Below are positions 1 to 8,832 of a stretch of DNA of 64,000 nt, one piece after another. Below the pieces are notes generated by a model. The model did not search any database and had not been told where the DNA came from. It saw only the letters and a program-made list of their open reading frames with translations. Each line of letters starts with the position of its first letter. Within the stretch, counting starts at the first letter, position 1. Source of the stretch: JBHJGU01 sp050331475 (GTDB lineage: Bacteria > Pseudomonadota > Alphaproteobacteria > Caulobacterales > Maricaulaceae); contig JBHJGU010000047.1 in assembly GCA_050331475.1 (NCBI GenBank), positions 1 through 64,000 on the forward strand, read 5' to 3'. The position numbers and the translations under genes were made by a program.

Positions 1-663
1 GCCGCCGCCGCCGCCGCCAGGCGCGCCTTTGGCTCGCTTCACCCGGCCGCCCATTTCTTCGAGCGCCGTGTCGATCGGGCTCGGCGGGCTGGGACGGTCG
101 CCGCCCCGCGCCGCCTTATCCTCGCGCGGGGAGGCGGTGTCCGCGCCGGGCTTCGCGGCGCGACCCTCGCGCGCCGCCGGTTTGGCCTTGGCCTCAGCAG
201 GCGCGGCGCCTTCGGCGGCCTCCGCGCGCTTGCGTTCGGCTTCTTCCTCGGCTTGGCGCTTCGCGTCTTCCTCGGCCTGACGTTTGGCCGCTTCTTCCTC
301 ACGCTTACGCGCTTCGAGCTGTTTGATCTCAGCTTCTTCGCGCTGGCGGCGTTCTTCTTCTTCTTGTTTTTGCCGTGCCGCGCGCTCGGACTGCTGGGCC
401 TTGGCGATTTCGATCGCCTTCTGTCGAGCGACGACTTCCGCCTCGGACAGGCCCAGTTTCTGAGCCGCGCGCTGTTCCGGTGTCGGATCTTTCGGCTTGC
501 CGCCCGGCGCGACCACGCGTTTACGTTTTTTCTCAACGACGACGGATTTCGACCGGCCGTGGGAGAAACTTTGGCGCACTGTGCCCGACCCGCCGCCAGA
601 ACGGCCGCCAAGCGACATCGGCTTGCGGGGTTGACCGGATCGGGTGTCTTTCGCGTCGCTCAT
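1..663 (-). CDS. infB: translation initiation factor IF-2, N-terminal part (runs off the window)
   Basis: Loads initiator fMet-tRNA on the 30S ribosomal subunit; a cytosolic GTPase. Only the first 221 codons are present, from an ATG at 663 to the left edge, so the GTPase domains are outside the window. The N-terminus has the Gly/Ser/Arg-rich opening MSDAKDTRSGQPRKPMSLGG, a basic KKRKR patch around residue 50, and then a long Glu/Lys/Arg/Ala-rich charged helix (about residues 75-160), all usual for alphaproteobacterial IF-2. It ends in a Gly run encoded by a GCC repeat at the window edge. It is the last gene of the rimP-nusA-ylxR-infB cluster, 111 bp after ylxR. Identification rests on context plus this N-terminal signature. 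Confidence 0.9.
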   Translation of the reverse strand, partial: MSDAKDTRSGQPRKPMSLGGRSGGGSGTVRQSFSHGRSKSVVVEKKRKRVVAPGGKPKDPTPEQRAAQKLGLSEAEVVARQKAIEIAKAQQSERAARQKQEEEERRQREEAEIKQLEARKREEEAAKRQAEEDAKRQAEEEAERKRAEAAEGAAPAEAKAKPAAREGRAAKPGADTASPREDKAARGGDRPSPPSPIDTALEEMGGRVKRAKGAPGGGGGG

Positions 664-774
664 TCAAACTCTTTCCGCGGCGGAGAAGGTTTCCAACGCC
701 GCCCGCCGCAAGAGCGCGTTGTTCGTTCGATAGACCGTCCGAAGCTCGCCAAACTACTCATGGCGCGACGGGAT

Positions 775-1398
775 TCAACTCAACTCTGCGCTGGGATCCG
801 CCCCCAGCCGCCAATCATCCGGCGTTAACGGGGCCAATCCCGCCAACCGCCGAGCGTCGGCGTCGAAACGCCGCGCCGAAGGCCCCGCCAGCAAGGCGGC
901 GTGCACCACCTCCGCCCGACCCAAGGCGCCGCCCAACGCCGCCCGGCTTAAGAAGCCGGCGACGGGCGGCGCGCCCCCGCATGCCCGCCTCAGGGCCAGC
1001 ACCTTGTCCCGGCCATCCACGGCGCCGTCCGACGCCTCCACCAACCAGGCCGCCTGTCCCGCCCGGATCGCCTCGCGCACCGGGTCGAAGCCTAAAACCA
1101 AGGCCCCCGCGCGCCGCGCCAAGCCCAGGCTCTCTAAACACCGCGCCCGCAGTCGAGCAACGATCTGCTCAACCAAATCCTCAGGCGGCCGAACCGGCGC
1201 CTCGAAAGCGCGGGCGAACAGCCCTTTTTTCACCGCCTTAGCGATAAGCGCCCGATCGGGACTGATCCAAGCCCCGCGGCCGGGCGCACGCGCCGCTAAA
1301 TCGACGGCTAAACCGCCTTCAGGCCCCAAAGCGATGCGCACCAAGTGAGTCTCGGGCTTGACGACCCCAGACCCGATGCAGCGGCGCTCCCGCCCCAT
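775..1398 (-). CDS. YlxR (DUF448) / L7Ae-like RNA-binding fusion protein
   Basis: A 207-residue protein with an N-terminal YlxR domain (RRCIGSG near residue 5, LVRIALGPEG, then GRGAWISPDR near 40) followed by a ribosomal L7Ae/L30e/Gadd45-like half (about 95-185, with LGLARRAGALVLGFDPV). The two-domain form is common in alphaproteobacteria. YlxR proteins bind RNA (in Firmicutes the homologue RnpM modulates RNase P), but the role of the alphaproteobacterial fusion is not settled. It sits between nusA (19 bp gap) and infB, the usual position, so co-transcription is likely. ATG at 1398. Confidence 0.88.
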   Translation of the reverse strand: MGRERRCIGSGVVKPETHLVRIALGPEGGLAVDLAARAPGRGAWISPDRALIAKAVKKGLFARAFEAPVRPPEDLVEQIVARLRARCLESLGLARRAGALVLGFDPVREAIRAGQAAWLVEASDGAVDGRDKVLALRRACGGAPPVAGFLSRAALGGALGRAEVVHAALLAGPSARRFDADARRLAGLAPLTPDDWRLGADPSAELS

Positions 1399-1417
1399 GG
1401 CCCCGCCGCGCGACCGG

Positions 1418-3064
1418 TTAGGTCTCAGCGGGGGCCGCGGCGAACAACGCCTCGGCTTCCGCTTCAGCAGATTCCGGAACCTCTTCTTCGTCTGGCTGCG
1501 GCAGATCCGCCTCCGTAATCCAGCCCGCCGCCAATCGCGCCCGCATAATCATCCACTCCGCATCCGAGGGCGTCAGATCAAAGGCGTCCAAAACGCCGGG
1601 CTGGCGTTCGCGTTTACCTTCGGCGTTGTTTTCGTACCATCCCCGAAGGTCGTCCGGCACCAAACCTGCAAGATCGATCAGTGTCTTCACATCGTTCTCA
1701 CCCATAGCGACCGCCATGGGCAAGGTGACGCCTTCGACCTCCAACACCGCGTCCTCAACGCCCAGCGCGCGGCGCTTTTCATCGAGTTCGGCCGCCTCGC
1801 GGTCTAGGAACTCGCGCGCCCGGGTTTGGAGCTCCACCGCCGTGTCTTCGTCAAACCCTTCAATGTCGGCGATTTCTTCGAGTTCGACATAGGCGACCTC
1901 GTCGATGGTTTCAAACCCTTCGGTGGTCAGCAATTGCGCAATCACTTCGTCCACATCCAAGGCGCTCATGAATAATTCAGTGCGTTCTTGGAATTCTTTC
2001 TGCCGGCGCTCGGACTCATCCGCCTCGGTCATGATGTCGATCTGCCAGCCGGTGAGCTGGGAGGCGAGCCGGACATTCTGGCCCCGCCGACCAATAGCTA
2101 GAGAGAGTTGTTCGTCCGGAACGACGACGTCGACGCGGCCTTCCTCCTCGTCCATCACCACCTTGCTGACCTCCGCCGGCGCCAGCCCGTTGACGATGAA
2201 GGTCGCAGGGTCCGGTGACCATTGGATGATGTCGATTTTCTCGCCCTGCAATTCGTTGACCACCGCTTGCACGCGGCTGCCTCGCATGCCTACGCACGCG
2301 CCCACCGGATCGATGGAGCTGTCTGAGGTGCGCCCGCCGATCTTTGCGCGACTGCCCGGATCGCGGGCGCCCGCCGGAATGGTGATCACCCCGTCATAGA
2401 CTTCGGGCACTTCTTGGGCGAACAGTTTGACCATAAACTGCGGATGCGCCCGGGAGAGAAAGATTTGCGGCCCCTTCACCTCCCGACGAACGTCGTAGAT
2501 ATAAGCGCGCACGCGTTCGTTTAGCTGTAAGTTCTCACGCGGAATACCCTGGTCGCGACGGATGACGCCTTCGGAGCGACCTAGATCGACGATAACATTG
2601 CCGTATTCCACGCGTTTGACGATGCCGTTGACGACTTCGCCGACGCGATCCTTGTACTCTTCGTATTGACGCTCGCGCTCCGCATCGCGCACCTTTTGGG
2701 TGATCACTTGCTTGGCGGTCTGCGAGGCGACGCGGCCAAACTCGATCGGCGGCAGCGCTTCGGTCAACACATCGCCGACCGCGGCGTCGGGCTTGATTTT
2801 GCGCGCGCCAGGCACGTCGATTTCGGTGTGATCGTTTTCGATCTCCTCAACGACCGTCAAACAACGGGTGAGGTTCATCTCCCCGGTCTTGGGGTCGATC
2901 TTAGCGCGAATATCGTGCTCGGCGCCGTAGCGCGACCGGGCCGCCTTCTGGATGGCCTCTTCAATCGCGGAGAGCACGATGTCTTCGTCGATGGATTTTT
3001 CTTGGGCGACCGCGCGAGCGATCTGTAGCAATTCCAAGCGATTGGCGCTGACGCCGATGCTCAT
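1418..3064 (-). CDS. nusA: transcription termination/antitermination factor NusA
   Basis: Binds RNA polymerase and nascent RNA and modulates pausing, termination and antitermination. The 548 residues hold the NusA N-terminal domain (about 1-130), an S1 domain (from about 135, GEVVNGIVKRVEYGNVIVDL), two KH domains (GACVGMRGSRVQAVVNEL and LSLAIGRRGQNVRLASQLTG), and an acidic C-terminal region with helix-hairpin-helix type repeats, as in alphaproteobacterial homologues. The ATG at 3064 overlaps the rimP stop by ATGA (3061-3064), implying translational coupling. Full family length, no irregularity seen. Confidence 0.97.
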   Translation of the reverse strand: MSIGVSANRLELLQIARAVAQEKSIDEDIVLSAIEEAIQKAARSRYGAEHDIRAKIDPKTGEMNLTRCLTVVEEIENDHTEIDVPGARKIKPDAAVGDVLTEALPPIEFGRVASQTAKQVITQKVRDAERERQYEEYKDRVGEVVNGIVKRVEYGNVIVDLGRSEGVIRRDQGIPRENLQLNERVRAYIYDVRREVKGPQIFLSRAHPQFMVKLFAQEVPEVYDGVITIPAGARDPGSRAKIGGRTSDSSIDPVGACVGMRGSRVQAVVNELQGEKIDIIQWSPDPATFIVNGLAPAEVSKVVMDEEEGRVDVVVPDEQLSLAIGRRGQNVRLASQLTGWQIDIMTEADESERRQKEFQERTELFMSALDVDEVIAQLLTTEGFETIDEVAYVELEEIADIEGFDEDTAVELQTRAREFLDREAAELDEKRRALGVEDAVLEVEGVTLPMAVAMGENDVKTLIDLAGLVPDDLRGWYENNAEGKRERQPGVLDAFDLTPSDAEWMIMRARLAAGWITEADLPQPDEEEVPESAEAEAEALFAAAPAET

Positions 3065-3636
3065 GGGGCGCGCTCCTGAGACAGGGGGGTGGGCGATAAG
3101 GGGGCGGAGGTGTCAGAAGGGTCGGGGTCGGCTTGTCGGCGTAGGCTTTCGACGAGCAAAGCCTCGGTCATCACCAACTTGGCGTCCACGATCCAGTCAA
3201 ACGGCAAAACCGCACAATCGGTCTCTTCATCAAGGCGGACCAGCACGTCGCCATTCTCGTCGAGGCCGTCTAACACGCCGGTGAACCGACGCCGGCCTTC
3301 GGCTAATCGATCGAGTTCGAGTTTGGCCTCAAACCCGGTCCAGCGCTCGATGTGGGCCCGGACGGTGAGAGGGCGGTCCACGCCAGGGGAGGAGACCTCC
3401 AAATGGTATTCGCCCGCAATCGGGTCCTCGACGTCAAACGTCGCTGAGACCGCGCGCGACAACCGCGCGCAATCATCCACGCTCACCCCGGAGCCGTCGA
3501 TCCGGTCGGTCATGATCTGCACCCGGGGCGTCTTCGCGCCAATCAACCGGACGCGCACAACCTCAAGGCCCAAATCCTCCGCGATTGGCTCAACAAGGGC
3601 GCACAAACGCGCATCTATGGCGGTTTTGGTTTTCAT
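3061..3636 (-). CDS. rimP: ribosome maturation factor RimP
   Basis: Needed for maturation of the 30S subunit. The 191-residue protein begins MKTKTAIDARLCALVEPIAE and carries the RimP core (VEDPIAGEYHLEVSSPGVDRP near residues 75-95) followed by the small C-terminal SH3-like domain (FTGVLDGLDENGDVLVRL). The frame is open farther upstream, but the ATG at 3636 gives the family N-terminus and lies just after a terminator-like hairpin, so the longer form is unlikely. First gene of the rimP-nusA-ylxR-infB unit. Confidence 0.95.
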   Translation of the reverse strand: MKTKTAIDARLCALVEPIAEDLGLEVVRVRLIGAKTPRVQIMTDRIDGSGVSVDDCARLSRAVSATFDVEDPIAGEYHLEVSSPGVDRPLTVRAHIERWTGFEAKLELDRLAEGRRRFTGVLDGLDENGDVLVRLDEETDCAVLPFDWIVDAKLVMTEALLVESLRRQADPDPSDTSAPLSPTPLSQERAP

Positions 3637-3667
3637 GGACCCGTCGGCGATCCCAACCTCAACAAAC

Positions 3668-3696
3668 AAAAAAGCGGCCTCCGTCCGGAGCCCGCT
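3668..3696 (-). terminator. intrinsic terminator / candidate rimP leader attenuator
   Basis: On the minus strand a GC-rich stem (AGCGG and CTCC pairing with GGAG and CCGCT across a GGAC loop, with one G-G mismatch) is followed directly by six T. A second perfect hairpin, GGCGCT-GGAC-AGCGCC, lies just upstream at 3702-3717. Both sit between the trmB stop (3734) and the rimP ATG (3636). It may end the trmB transcript or act as an attenuator in the rimP-nusA leader; sequence alone does not decide. Confidence 0.7.
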
Positions 3697-3733
3697 GCAA
3701 CGGCGCTGTCCAGCGCCTTCAACGAAGTTTGTT

Positions 3734-4423
3734 TTATATACGCGCCTTACGGCGAAAGCGCAAATAGATCGGCGCCGCATCGCCTAAACATTTCCGCTCA
3801 TACCGCGTTTGCGGCCAATCCCCAGGACGCATGCGCCAGTCCGCCGGCGCCCGGGCGAGCCAAGCGAACCGGCCGTCGGCGCGCACGGTTTCCAGCATCT
3901 GGCACTGATAAGACGCCACGTCGGAAGCGAGCCGCAGCTCGGCGCCATCCTCGAGTGCGTCTGCGAGCCGCGCGACGAAATCGGCGTTCACCAGCCGGCG
4001 CTTATGGTGTTTGGTTTTCGGCCACGGGTCGGGAAACAGCACGAACGCTCGCCCGATGGAGCCCGGCGCCAGGCACGCCAGCACATCGCGCGCATCCCCG
4101 CGATGGAAGCGAACATTGTCGAACCCGCGCGCGTCAATCCCGGTCACGGCTTTGGCCACGCCGTTCAAGAACGGCTCCACGCCGATAAAGCCGATGTCGG
4201 GGTTTTGTTCGGCCTGCCACAACAAGTGCTCCGCCCCGCCAAAGCCCACTTCGAGCCACACCGCCTGTGCGCGGGGGAACAACGCGCTGGGATCGAGATC
4301 ACCCGGAGCCCCGAGCGTCACGCTGAGTTCAGGCAGCAAACGGTCCACCAGCGCCTGCTGGCGCGGTTTAAGGCTGCGGCCCTGCATGCGGCCAAAAGTG
4401 CGCAAGCGATCCGGATCAGTCAT
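3734..4423 (-). CDS. trmB: tRNA (guanine-N7-)-methyltransferase TrmB
   Basis: SAM-dependent enzyme that makes m7G46 in the tRNA variable loop. The 229 residues show the SAM-binding motif I (VWLEVGFGGAEH, near residue 56), GVEPFLNGVAKA, the RGDARD segment, and the TrmB signature LFPDPWPKTKHHKRRLVN (near 130-147), and end in YERKCLGDAAPIYLRFRRK. Starts ATG 4423. It lies between metK and rimP as in related genomes, with a terminator-like hairpin just after its stop. Confidence 0.95.
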   Translation of the reverse strand: MTDPDRLRTFGRMQGRSLKPRQQALVDRLLPELSVTLGAPGDLDPSALFPRAQAVWLEVGFGGAEHLLWQAEQNPDIGFIGVEPFLNGVAKAVTGIDARGFDNVRFHRGDARDVLACLAPGSIGRAFVLFPDPWPKTKHHKRRLVNADFVARLADALEDGAELRLASDVASYQCQMLETVRADGRFAWLARAPADWRMRPGDWPQTRYERKCLGDAAPIYLRFRRKARI

Positions 4424-4536
4424 AGGGCGGGTTCTAGCTGGCTTCGGCTGCCGGACAAGCGGGGAAAAACCGCTTGTTTCTGGGCGCGCGCTTAGGGCAT
4501 GTCCCCGCCCGACCCCGCTGTGGAGGAAACTCGCCC

Positions 4537-5211
4537 ATGCGCGTGAACGCGGATTTCAGCCAACCCGTCCACGTGCGCACTGACACCTTGGACTGGACGC
4601 CGTCGCCCATGCCCGGCGTGGAGCGACGATTGCTGGATCGGGTTGGGGACGAAGTGGCGCGGGCGACGTCATTGGTGCGTTATGCGCCAAACGCGGAATT
4701 CAGCGCCCACGCCCATGGCGGCGGGGAGGAGTTCCTTGTCCTTGACGGCGTGTTTTCCGACGAGCATGGCGATTACCCGGCGGGATCATATGCGCGCAAC
4801 CCGATCGGGACGGCGCACACCCCGCGTATCGGGCCCGAAGGGTGCGTGATTTTCGTTAAGCTCCGTCAGTTCGCCGAACACGATCGGGCCCATTTCGTCA
4901 CCGATACAAACCGCCCCGAGGTCTGGCGGCCCAAAGCGATACCGGGTTGGCGACGGTGCGACCTTCATGCGTCCGGCGAGGAGGCGGTCGTATTGCTCGC
5001 GTGGGAGGCGCAGGCGGATCGTTCTGTGAACACCTTCGCCAAAGGCGCGGAGTTCCTGGTGCTCGACGGCGCGATCAACTCCAATTTGGGAACGCTGAAA
5101 ACGGGGGACTGGCTGCGGGTCCCGCCCGGGACCACGGTCAGCCTAACCCCCTCGAGCCCGGGTCGGCTTTATCGGAAGGCGGGCCATCTCGACCCGCCGA
5201 TCCACGCTTAA
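4537..5211 (+). CDS. double-cupin protein (ChrR cupin-like)
   Basis: A 224-residue soluble protein with two cupin folds. The first has HAHGGGEEFLVLDGVFSDEHGDYPAGSY with metal-ligand-type His/Glu residues (about 55-85) and a third His near GTAHTP; the second (about 165-210, KGAEFLVLDGAINSN) lacks the His-x-His pair and looks non-metal-binding. This resembles the cupin domain of ChrR and of stand-alone anti-oxidant ChrR-like proteins, but no N-terminal zinc anti-sigma domain is present and no sigma gene adjoins, so the function is open. A GGAGG lies 10 bp before the ATG at 4537. It is convergent to metK and is the only plus-strand gene in the surrounding block. Confidence 0.82.
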   Translation: MRVNADFSQPVHVRTDTLDWTPSPMPGVERRLLDRVGDEVARATSLVRYAPNAEFSAHAHGGGEEFLVLDGVFSDEHGDYPAGSYARNPIGTAHTPRIGPEGCVIFVKLRQFAEHDRAHFVTDTNRPEVWRPKAIPGWRRCDLHASGEEAVVLLAWEAQADRSVNTFAKGAEFLVLDGAINSNLGTLKTGDWLRVPPGTTVSLTPSSPGRLYRKAGHLDPPIHA

Positions 5212-5216
5212 GCCGT

Positions 5217-6407
5217 TTAGTTGAATTCGCGCTTCAGCGCGTCAACCAGATCGGTTTTTTCCCAAGAGAAGCCGCCATCATCGTCCGGATGACGGCCGAA
5301 ATGGCCATAGGCTGCGGTGCGCGCATAGATCGGGCGGTTCAAGTGCAAGTGTTCGCGAATGCCGCGCGGAGACAAGTTCATCAGCTCCGGCAGCACCCGT
5401 TCCAGCCGATCCTCGGACACTTCGCCCGATCCATGTAGATCCACGTAAACGGCCAAGGGTTTGGCGACTCCGATCGCATAGGCCAGTTGGATGGTGCACC
5501 GCCGGGCGAGCCCGGCCGCCACCACGTTTTTTGCCAGATACCGCGCCGCATAAGCCGCGGACCGATCCACCTTGGTGGGGTCTTTGCCAGAGAATGCGCC
5601 GCCGCCATGGGGTGCCGCGCCGCCATAGGTGTCGACAATGATTTTACGACCCGTCAGCCCCGCATCCCCATCCGGACCGCCAATGACGAACCGCCCGGTA
5701 GGGTTCACATAGAACTCCGCCTCGGGAATTTCCCAACCGTCGGGCAAAACATCAATCACGTGGGGTCGCACGATTTCGCGCACGGCGTCCTGGTCCAGAT
5801 GCCCGGCATGTTGAGTGGACACAACCACGCACGGACACGCCACCGGCCGGCCATTCTCGTAACGTAAGGTCACTTGGCTTTTCGCGTCGGGGCCGAGGTC
5901 AGGCTGAGCGCCGGAATGTCGGGCTTCGGCGAGGCTCTTCAGAATAGCGTGGGCGTAGAAGATCGGCGCCGGCATCAGCGCTGGCGTCTCGTCGCACGCA
6001 AAGCCGAACATGATGCCTTGATCACCCGCGCCTTCGTCCTTATCCGCCGACATGTCGACGCCTTGAGCGATTTCGCTCGATTGTTGGTGTAGATGCACCG
6101 CGACTTCGGCGTCTTTCCAATGGAAACCGTCTTGCTCATAGCCAATGTCGCGGATAGCGGCGCGCGCAATATGCTCGACCCGTTCGGCGTTGACGCTCGC
6201 AGGGCCGCGCACTTCGCCCGCGATCACGACGCGATTGGTCGTCGCAAGCGTTTCGCACGCCACACGAGAAAACGGGTCCTCTGTGAGAAAGGCGTCCACC
6301 ACGGCGTCAGAAATCCGGTCGCACACTTTGTCCGGATGGCCTTCCGAAACGCTTTCGCTGGTGAAGATGTAAGAGGTCCGAGCCACGCGCCGCTCCCATA
6401 CCGACAT
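5217..6407 (-). CDS. metK: S-adenosylmethionine synthetase
   Basis: Forms SAM from methionine and ATP. All hallmark motifs are present: FTSESVSEGHPDKVCDRISD at the N-terminus, GAGDQGIMFGFA (near 120), TGRKIIVDTYGG and the P-loop-like GGGAFSGKDPTKVDRSAAY (near 260-280). Two starts are possible: ATG at 6407 (AAAGG placed 7 bp before) giving 396 residues, or GTG at 6386 (GGAG upstream) giving the more family-like N-terminus VARTSYIFTSE. I keep the ATG. It follows the XRE regulator gene and a 220-bp gap in which I recognise no riboswitch. Confidence 0.96.
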   Translation of the reverse strand: MSVWERRVARTSYIFTSESVSEGHPDKVCDRISDAVVDAFLTEDPFSRVACETLATTNRVVIAGEVRGPASVNAERVEHIARAAIRDIGYEQDGFHWKDAEVAVHLHQQSSEIAQGVDMSADKDEGAGDQGIMFGFACDETPALMPAPIFYAHAILKSLAEARHSGAQPDLGPDAKSQVTLRYENGRPVACPCVVVSTQHAGHLDQDAVREIVRPHVIDVLPDGWEIPEAEFYVNPTGRFVIGGPDGDAGLTGRKIIVDTYGGAAPHGGGAFSGKDPTKVDRSAAYAARYLAKNVVAAGLARRCTIQLAYAIGVAKPLAVYVDLHGSGEVSEDRLERVLPELMNLSPRGIREHLHLNRPIYARTAAYGHFGRHPDDDGGFSWEKTDLVDALKREFN

Positions 6408-6627
6408 AAGGATACCTTTATATCCGCGGCGTCGTATCGGAAATGCCGACGCTTGGCAAATGACCATTACGCTCCGCCATGGCGGGACGATGGGTCAGAT
6501 CGCGATCAATAATGGGCGGCGCGAGGAGATCCGTAGGCGAGTCATCAATATCGCCCGACGATCTCGATCACCAAGTCGCTGCGCCGGACAAGACGAGAAG
6601 CCCGGCTCCCCGTTATCGCCCCGCGCT

Positions 6628-7062
6628 CTAGGTGGCCGACCCGATCGAGGCTTCCCCATCCTCAGCGTCTTCACCCGCCAAGGTGCGCAGCAATAACAAT
6701 ACGGAACGCCGCACCGCTTGGGAGCTGATCCGCGAGAAGGCGCTGGCGAGTTGCACCCCGTCATGGGAGTTGATGAGGCCGTACACCAAGGGCGTTTGAT
6801 CGCCTTCGCCAAAGCCCTGGGCGTTCTCGGCTTGGTCATGCCCCTCGAAGAAGAAGCTCACCGGCACGTCTAGCACCTGGCTAAGGCGATAAAGCCGGCT
6901 TGCTCCAATACGGTTGGCGCCGCGCTCATACTTCTGGACTTGCTGGAATGTGACGCCCAGAGACTCGCCGAGTTTGTCTTGGCTCATGCCCAAGGTGAGC
7001 CTGCGCAACCGCACTTGGGCGCCAACATGGATATCAATCGGGTTGGGCGTTTTGTCGTCCAT
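6628..7062 (-). CDS. XRE-family helix-turn-helix transcriptional regulator
   Basis: A 144-residue DNA-binding protein. The HTH lies at about residues 12-65 (RLRRLTLGMSQDKLGESLGV, TFQQVQKYERGANRIGASRL), followed by a linker and a C-terminal helix rich in hydrophobics (RRSVLLLLRTLAGEDAED). It is the small XRE regulator commonly found between lnt and metK in alphaproteobacteria; some relatives regulate symbiosis or biofilm genes, but no target can be read here. ATG at 7062 is preferred to a TTG two codons upstream. A perfect inverted repeat 41 bp upstream is a candidate autoregulatory operator. Confidence 0.88.
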   Translation of the reverse strand: MDDKTPNPIDIHVGAQVRLRRLTLGMSQDKLGESLGVTFQQVQKYERGANRIGASRLYRLSQVLDVPVSFFFEGHDQAENAQGFGEGDQTPLVYGLINSHDGVQLASAFSRISSQAVRRSVLLLLRTLAGEDAEDGEASIGSAT

Positions 7063-7102
7063 AGCCAAATGCCCTCGACCGGAACGTCTACGACAGGATT
7101 AC

Positions 7103-7122
7103 GCGGGTCACGATTGACCCGC
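7103..7122. promoter_or_regulatory. inverted repeat upstream of the XRE gene
   Basis: GCGGGTCA-CGAT-TGACCCGC, two perfect 8-bp arms around 4 bp, 41 bp before the ATG at 7062. It has no T-tract on either strand, so it is not an intrinsic terminator. Its position fits an operator for the regulator itself; that is inference. Confidence 0.5.
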
Positions 7123-7248
7123 TATACGTTGTTGCAAGAGATTCTGCGCCAAAGCAAGCGCGTTTCAAGGTGCTTTACCAATGGTTTTCAAATTTATAAG
7201 CACTACCTGAAAAAAATCGGGGCATTGCACTTAATTACTCTCAAAAGT

Positions 7249-8832
7249 TTATTCTGAAGCGATCGACGAACCCTGGCGTACGGTTATAACGACTAAAGCG
7301 AGTAAAATGAAAAAGAACCCCAGATGATCAAATCGGGAGAATACGGTTGTGGGGGCGGAGACCGGCAAGGCCGCGTCGAGCGCGGCGCGACGCCCAGGCG
7401 CGAGGCTCGACCGGACCCGGCCATACCCGTCGATCACGGCGGACCGCCCGGCGCTAGCCGAGCGAACAACCGGCAACCCCTCTTCGATGGCGCGCAGGCG
7501 CGCCTGGTGGAACAGCTGCGCCAATCCGGGACCGGTGGAGTACCAAGCGTCATTGGAGACGTTGAGGATCCAGCCTGGCCGCACCTCGCCCGCAGGGGTG
7601 AAATCGGGGAATACGATTTCATAGCAAATCTGCACGGAGACCGGGGGCGCGTCGCCAAACCGGAGCGGCGCCCGGCTGGTTCCGCGTTCGAAGGAGCCCA
7701 CGAGCTGGGCGAGGCTTGGCACGCCCATCGCTTCGAGCAGTCCGGCGCCGGGAATGAACTCGCCGAACGGCACCAAATGGGTTTTGTCGTAGAGCGCTTC
7801 AATCTCAGCCTGACCATCGGCGAAGGTCAGACCCGCGGCGGCGTTAAACGGTCGAACCGCGCCGTCTGGGCCGACCTCGCGGCGGGTGACGCCGAGGTTC
7901 AGTCGCGTGTCGCAGCCAATCCTGTCCGCAAGCAGCGCCAAGACGTCGGCGCTTTCCAGCACCAAAAACGGCAGCGCGCCCTCGGGCCAAATCACATGGG
8001 TGACGCCGTCGAGCCCCGCGCCGACGGAGGTCTCCAGATACGCCTGCAAGACGGGGATCTGGTTTTCCGGGCGCCATTTGTCCCGCTGGGTGAAATCGAC
8101 TTGGACCAGGCGGAGCGCAATGTCCGGCGCGACCGCGGCGTCGGCGTTCGCAAGCCGCGCGCGCCCCCACAGTTCCGTCCCGCCCAACGCTAGAAACGCG
8201 ATCGCCACGCACACCCACGGCGTCCGCGCCCGCGCGCCGAGCGCCCAGGCGGGAGCGACGAAGGCGAGCAGGCTCAGCGTGCTCACCCCATAAGGCCCCA
8301 GAACCGCAAAGGCCTGAACAATCCCGCTCCCCGCAGGCCAAACATAGCCCGGCAGATGCCACGGCAATCCGCCGAAGACATGTCCCCGGGCGAACTCCAT
8401 GAGGCTGAAGACGACGACGAAGACTGCGAGCCCCGCCCGACCGCGCCGCGCCGCCCAGACGAACGCCGCCCCGCCCACACCCCAGAATGCGGCGAGCAAA
8501 AGCGGCAAGCCGACAACGCCTAACGGCGCGAGCGGGATGAATTCAGGGCCGCGGTCGATAAAGGCTTGGCCGACCCAATAGAGCCCCGGCAGGAAATGGC
8601 CAAACCCAAAGCTTAACCCGCGCAAGGCGCCTGTGCGCAGCGGCCGTGCGGTGTCCGCAGCCGCGTTCAACCCTATGAACGCGCCGCCCCACGCCAGAAC
8701 CGCGAACGGCCAGAGATGCAAAGGGGCCTGAGCGAGTATCCCAAGCGCGCCAAGACCCGCCAGCACGCCATGGGCGCGAACGCCAGATCCAATGAGCCGC
8801 TCCAACGACCCAAACCGCCCGGACGCGCTCAC
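7249..8832 (-). CDS. lnt: apolipoprotein N-acyltransferase
   Basis: Inner-membrane enzyme that adds the third acyl chain to lipoproteins. The 527 residues hold several hydrophobic segments in the first 210 residues, then a periplasmic nitrilase-fold domain with the Glu-Lys-Cys triad: IWPEGALPF (Glu), YDKTHLVPFGEFIP (Lys) and VQICYEIVFPD (Cys), and a final membrane helix near the C-terminus (FDHLGFFFILLALVVITV). Start is GTG at 8832, overlapping the corC stop as GTGA. Usual place between corC and the XRE regulator. Confidence 0.95.
   Translation of the reverse strand: MSASGRFGSLERLIGSGVRAHGVLAGLGALGILAQAPLHLWPFAVLAWGGAFIGLNAAADTARPLRTGALRGLSFGFGHFLPGLYWVGQAFIDRGPEFIPLAPLGVVGLPLLLAAFWGVGGAAFVWAARRGRAGLAVFVVVFSLMEFARGHVFGGLPWHLPGYVWPAGSGIVQAFAVLGPYGVSTLSLLAFVAPAWALGARARTPWVCVAIAFLALGGTELWGRARLANADAAVAPDIALRLVQVDFTQRDKWRPENQIPVLQAYLETSVGAGLDGVTHVIWPEGALPFLVLESADVLALLADRIGCDTRLNLGVTRREVGPDGAVRPFNAAAGLTFADGQAEIEALYDKTHLVPFGEFIPGAGLLEAMGVPSLAQLVGSFERGTSRAPLRFGDAPPVSVQICYEIVFPDFTPAGEVRPGWILNVSNDAWYSTGPGLAQLFHQARLRAIEEGLPVVRSASAGRSAVIDGYGRVRSSLAPGRRAALDAALPVSAPTTVFSRFDHLGFFFILLALVVITVRQGSSIASE

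Noticed and set aside
6408..6627. SAM-sensing riboswitch before metK
   Set aside because: I looked for a structured leader; no SAM-II or similar core motif or terminator was recognisable in the 220-bp gap.
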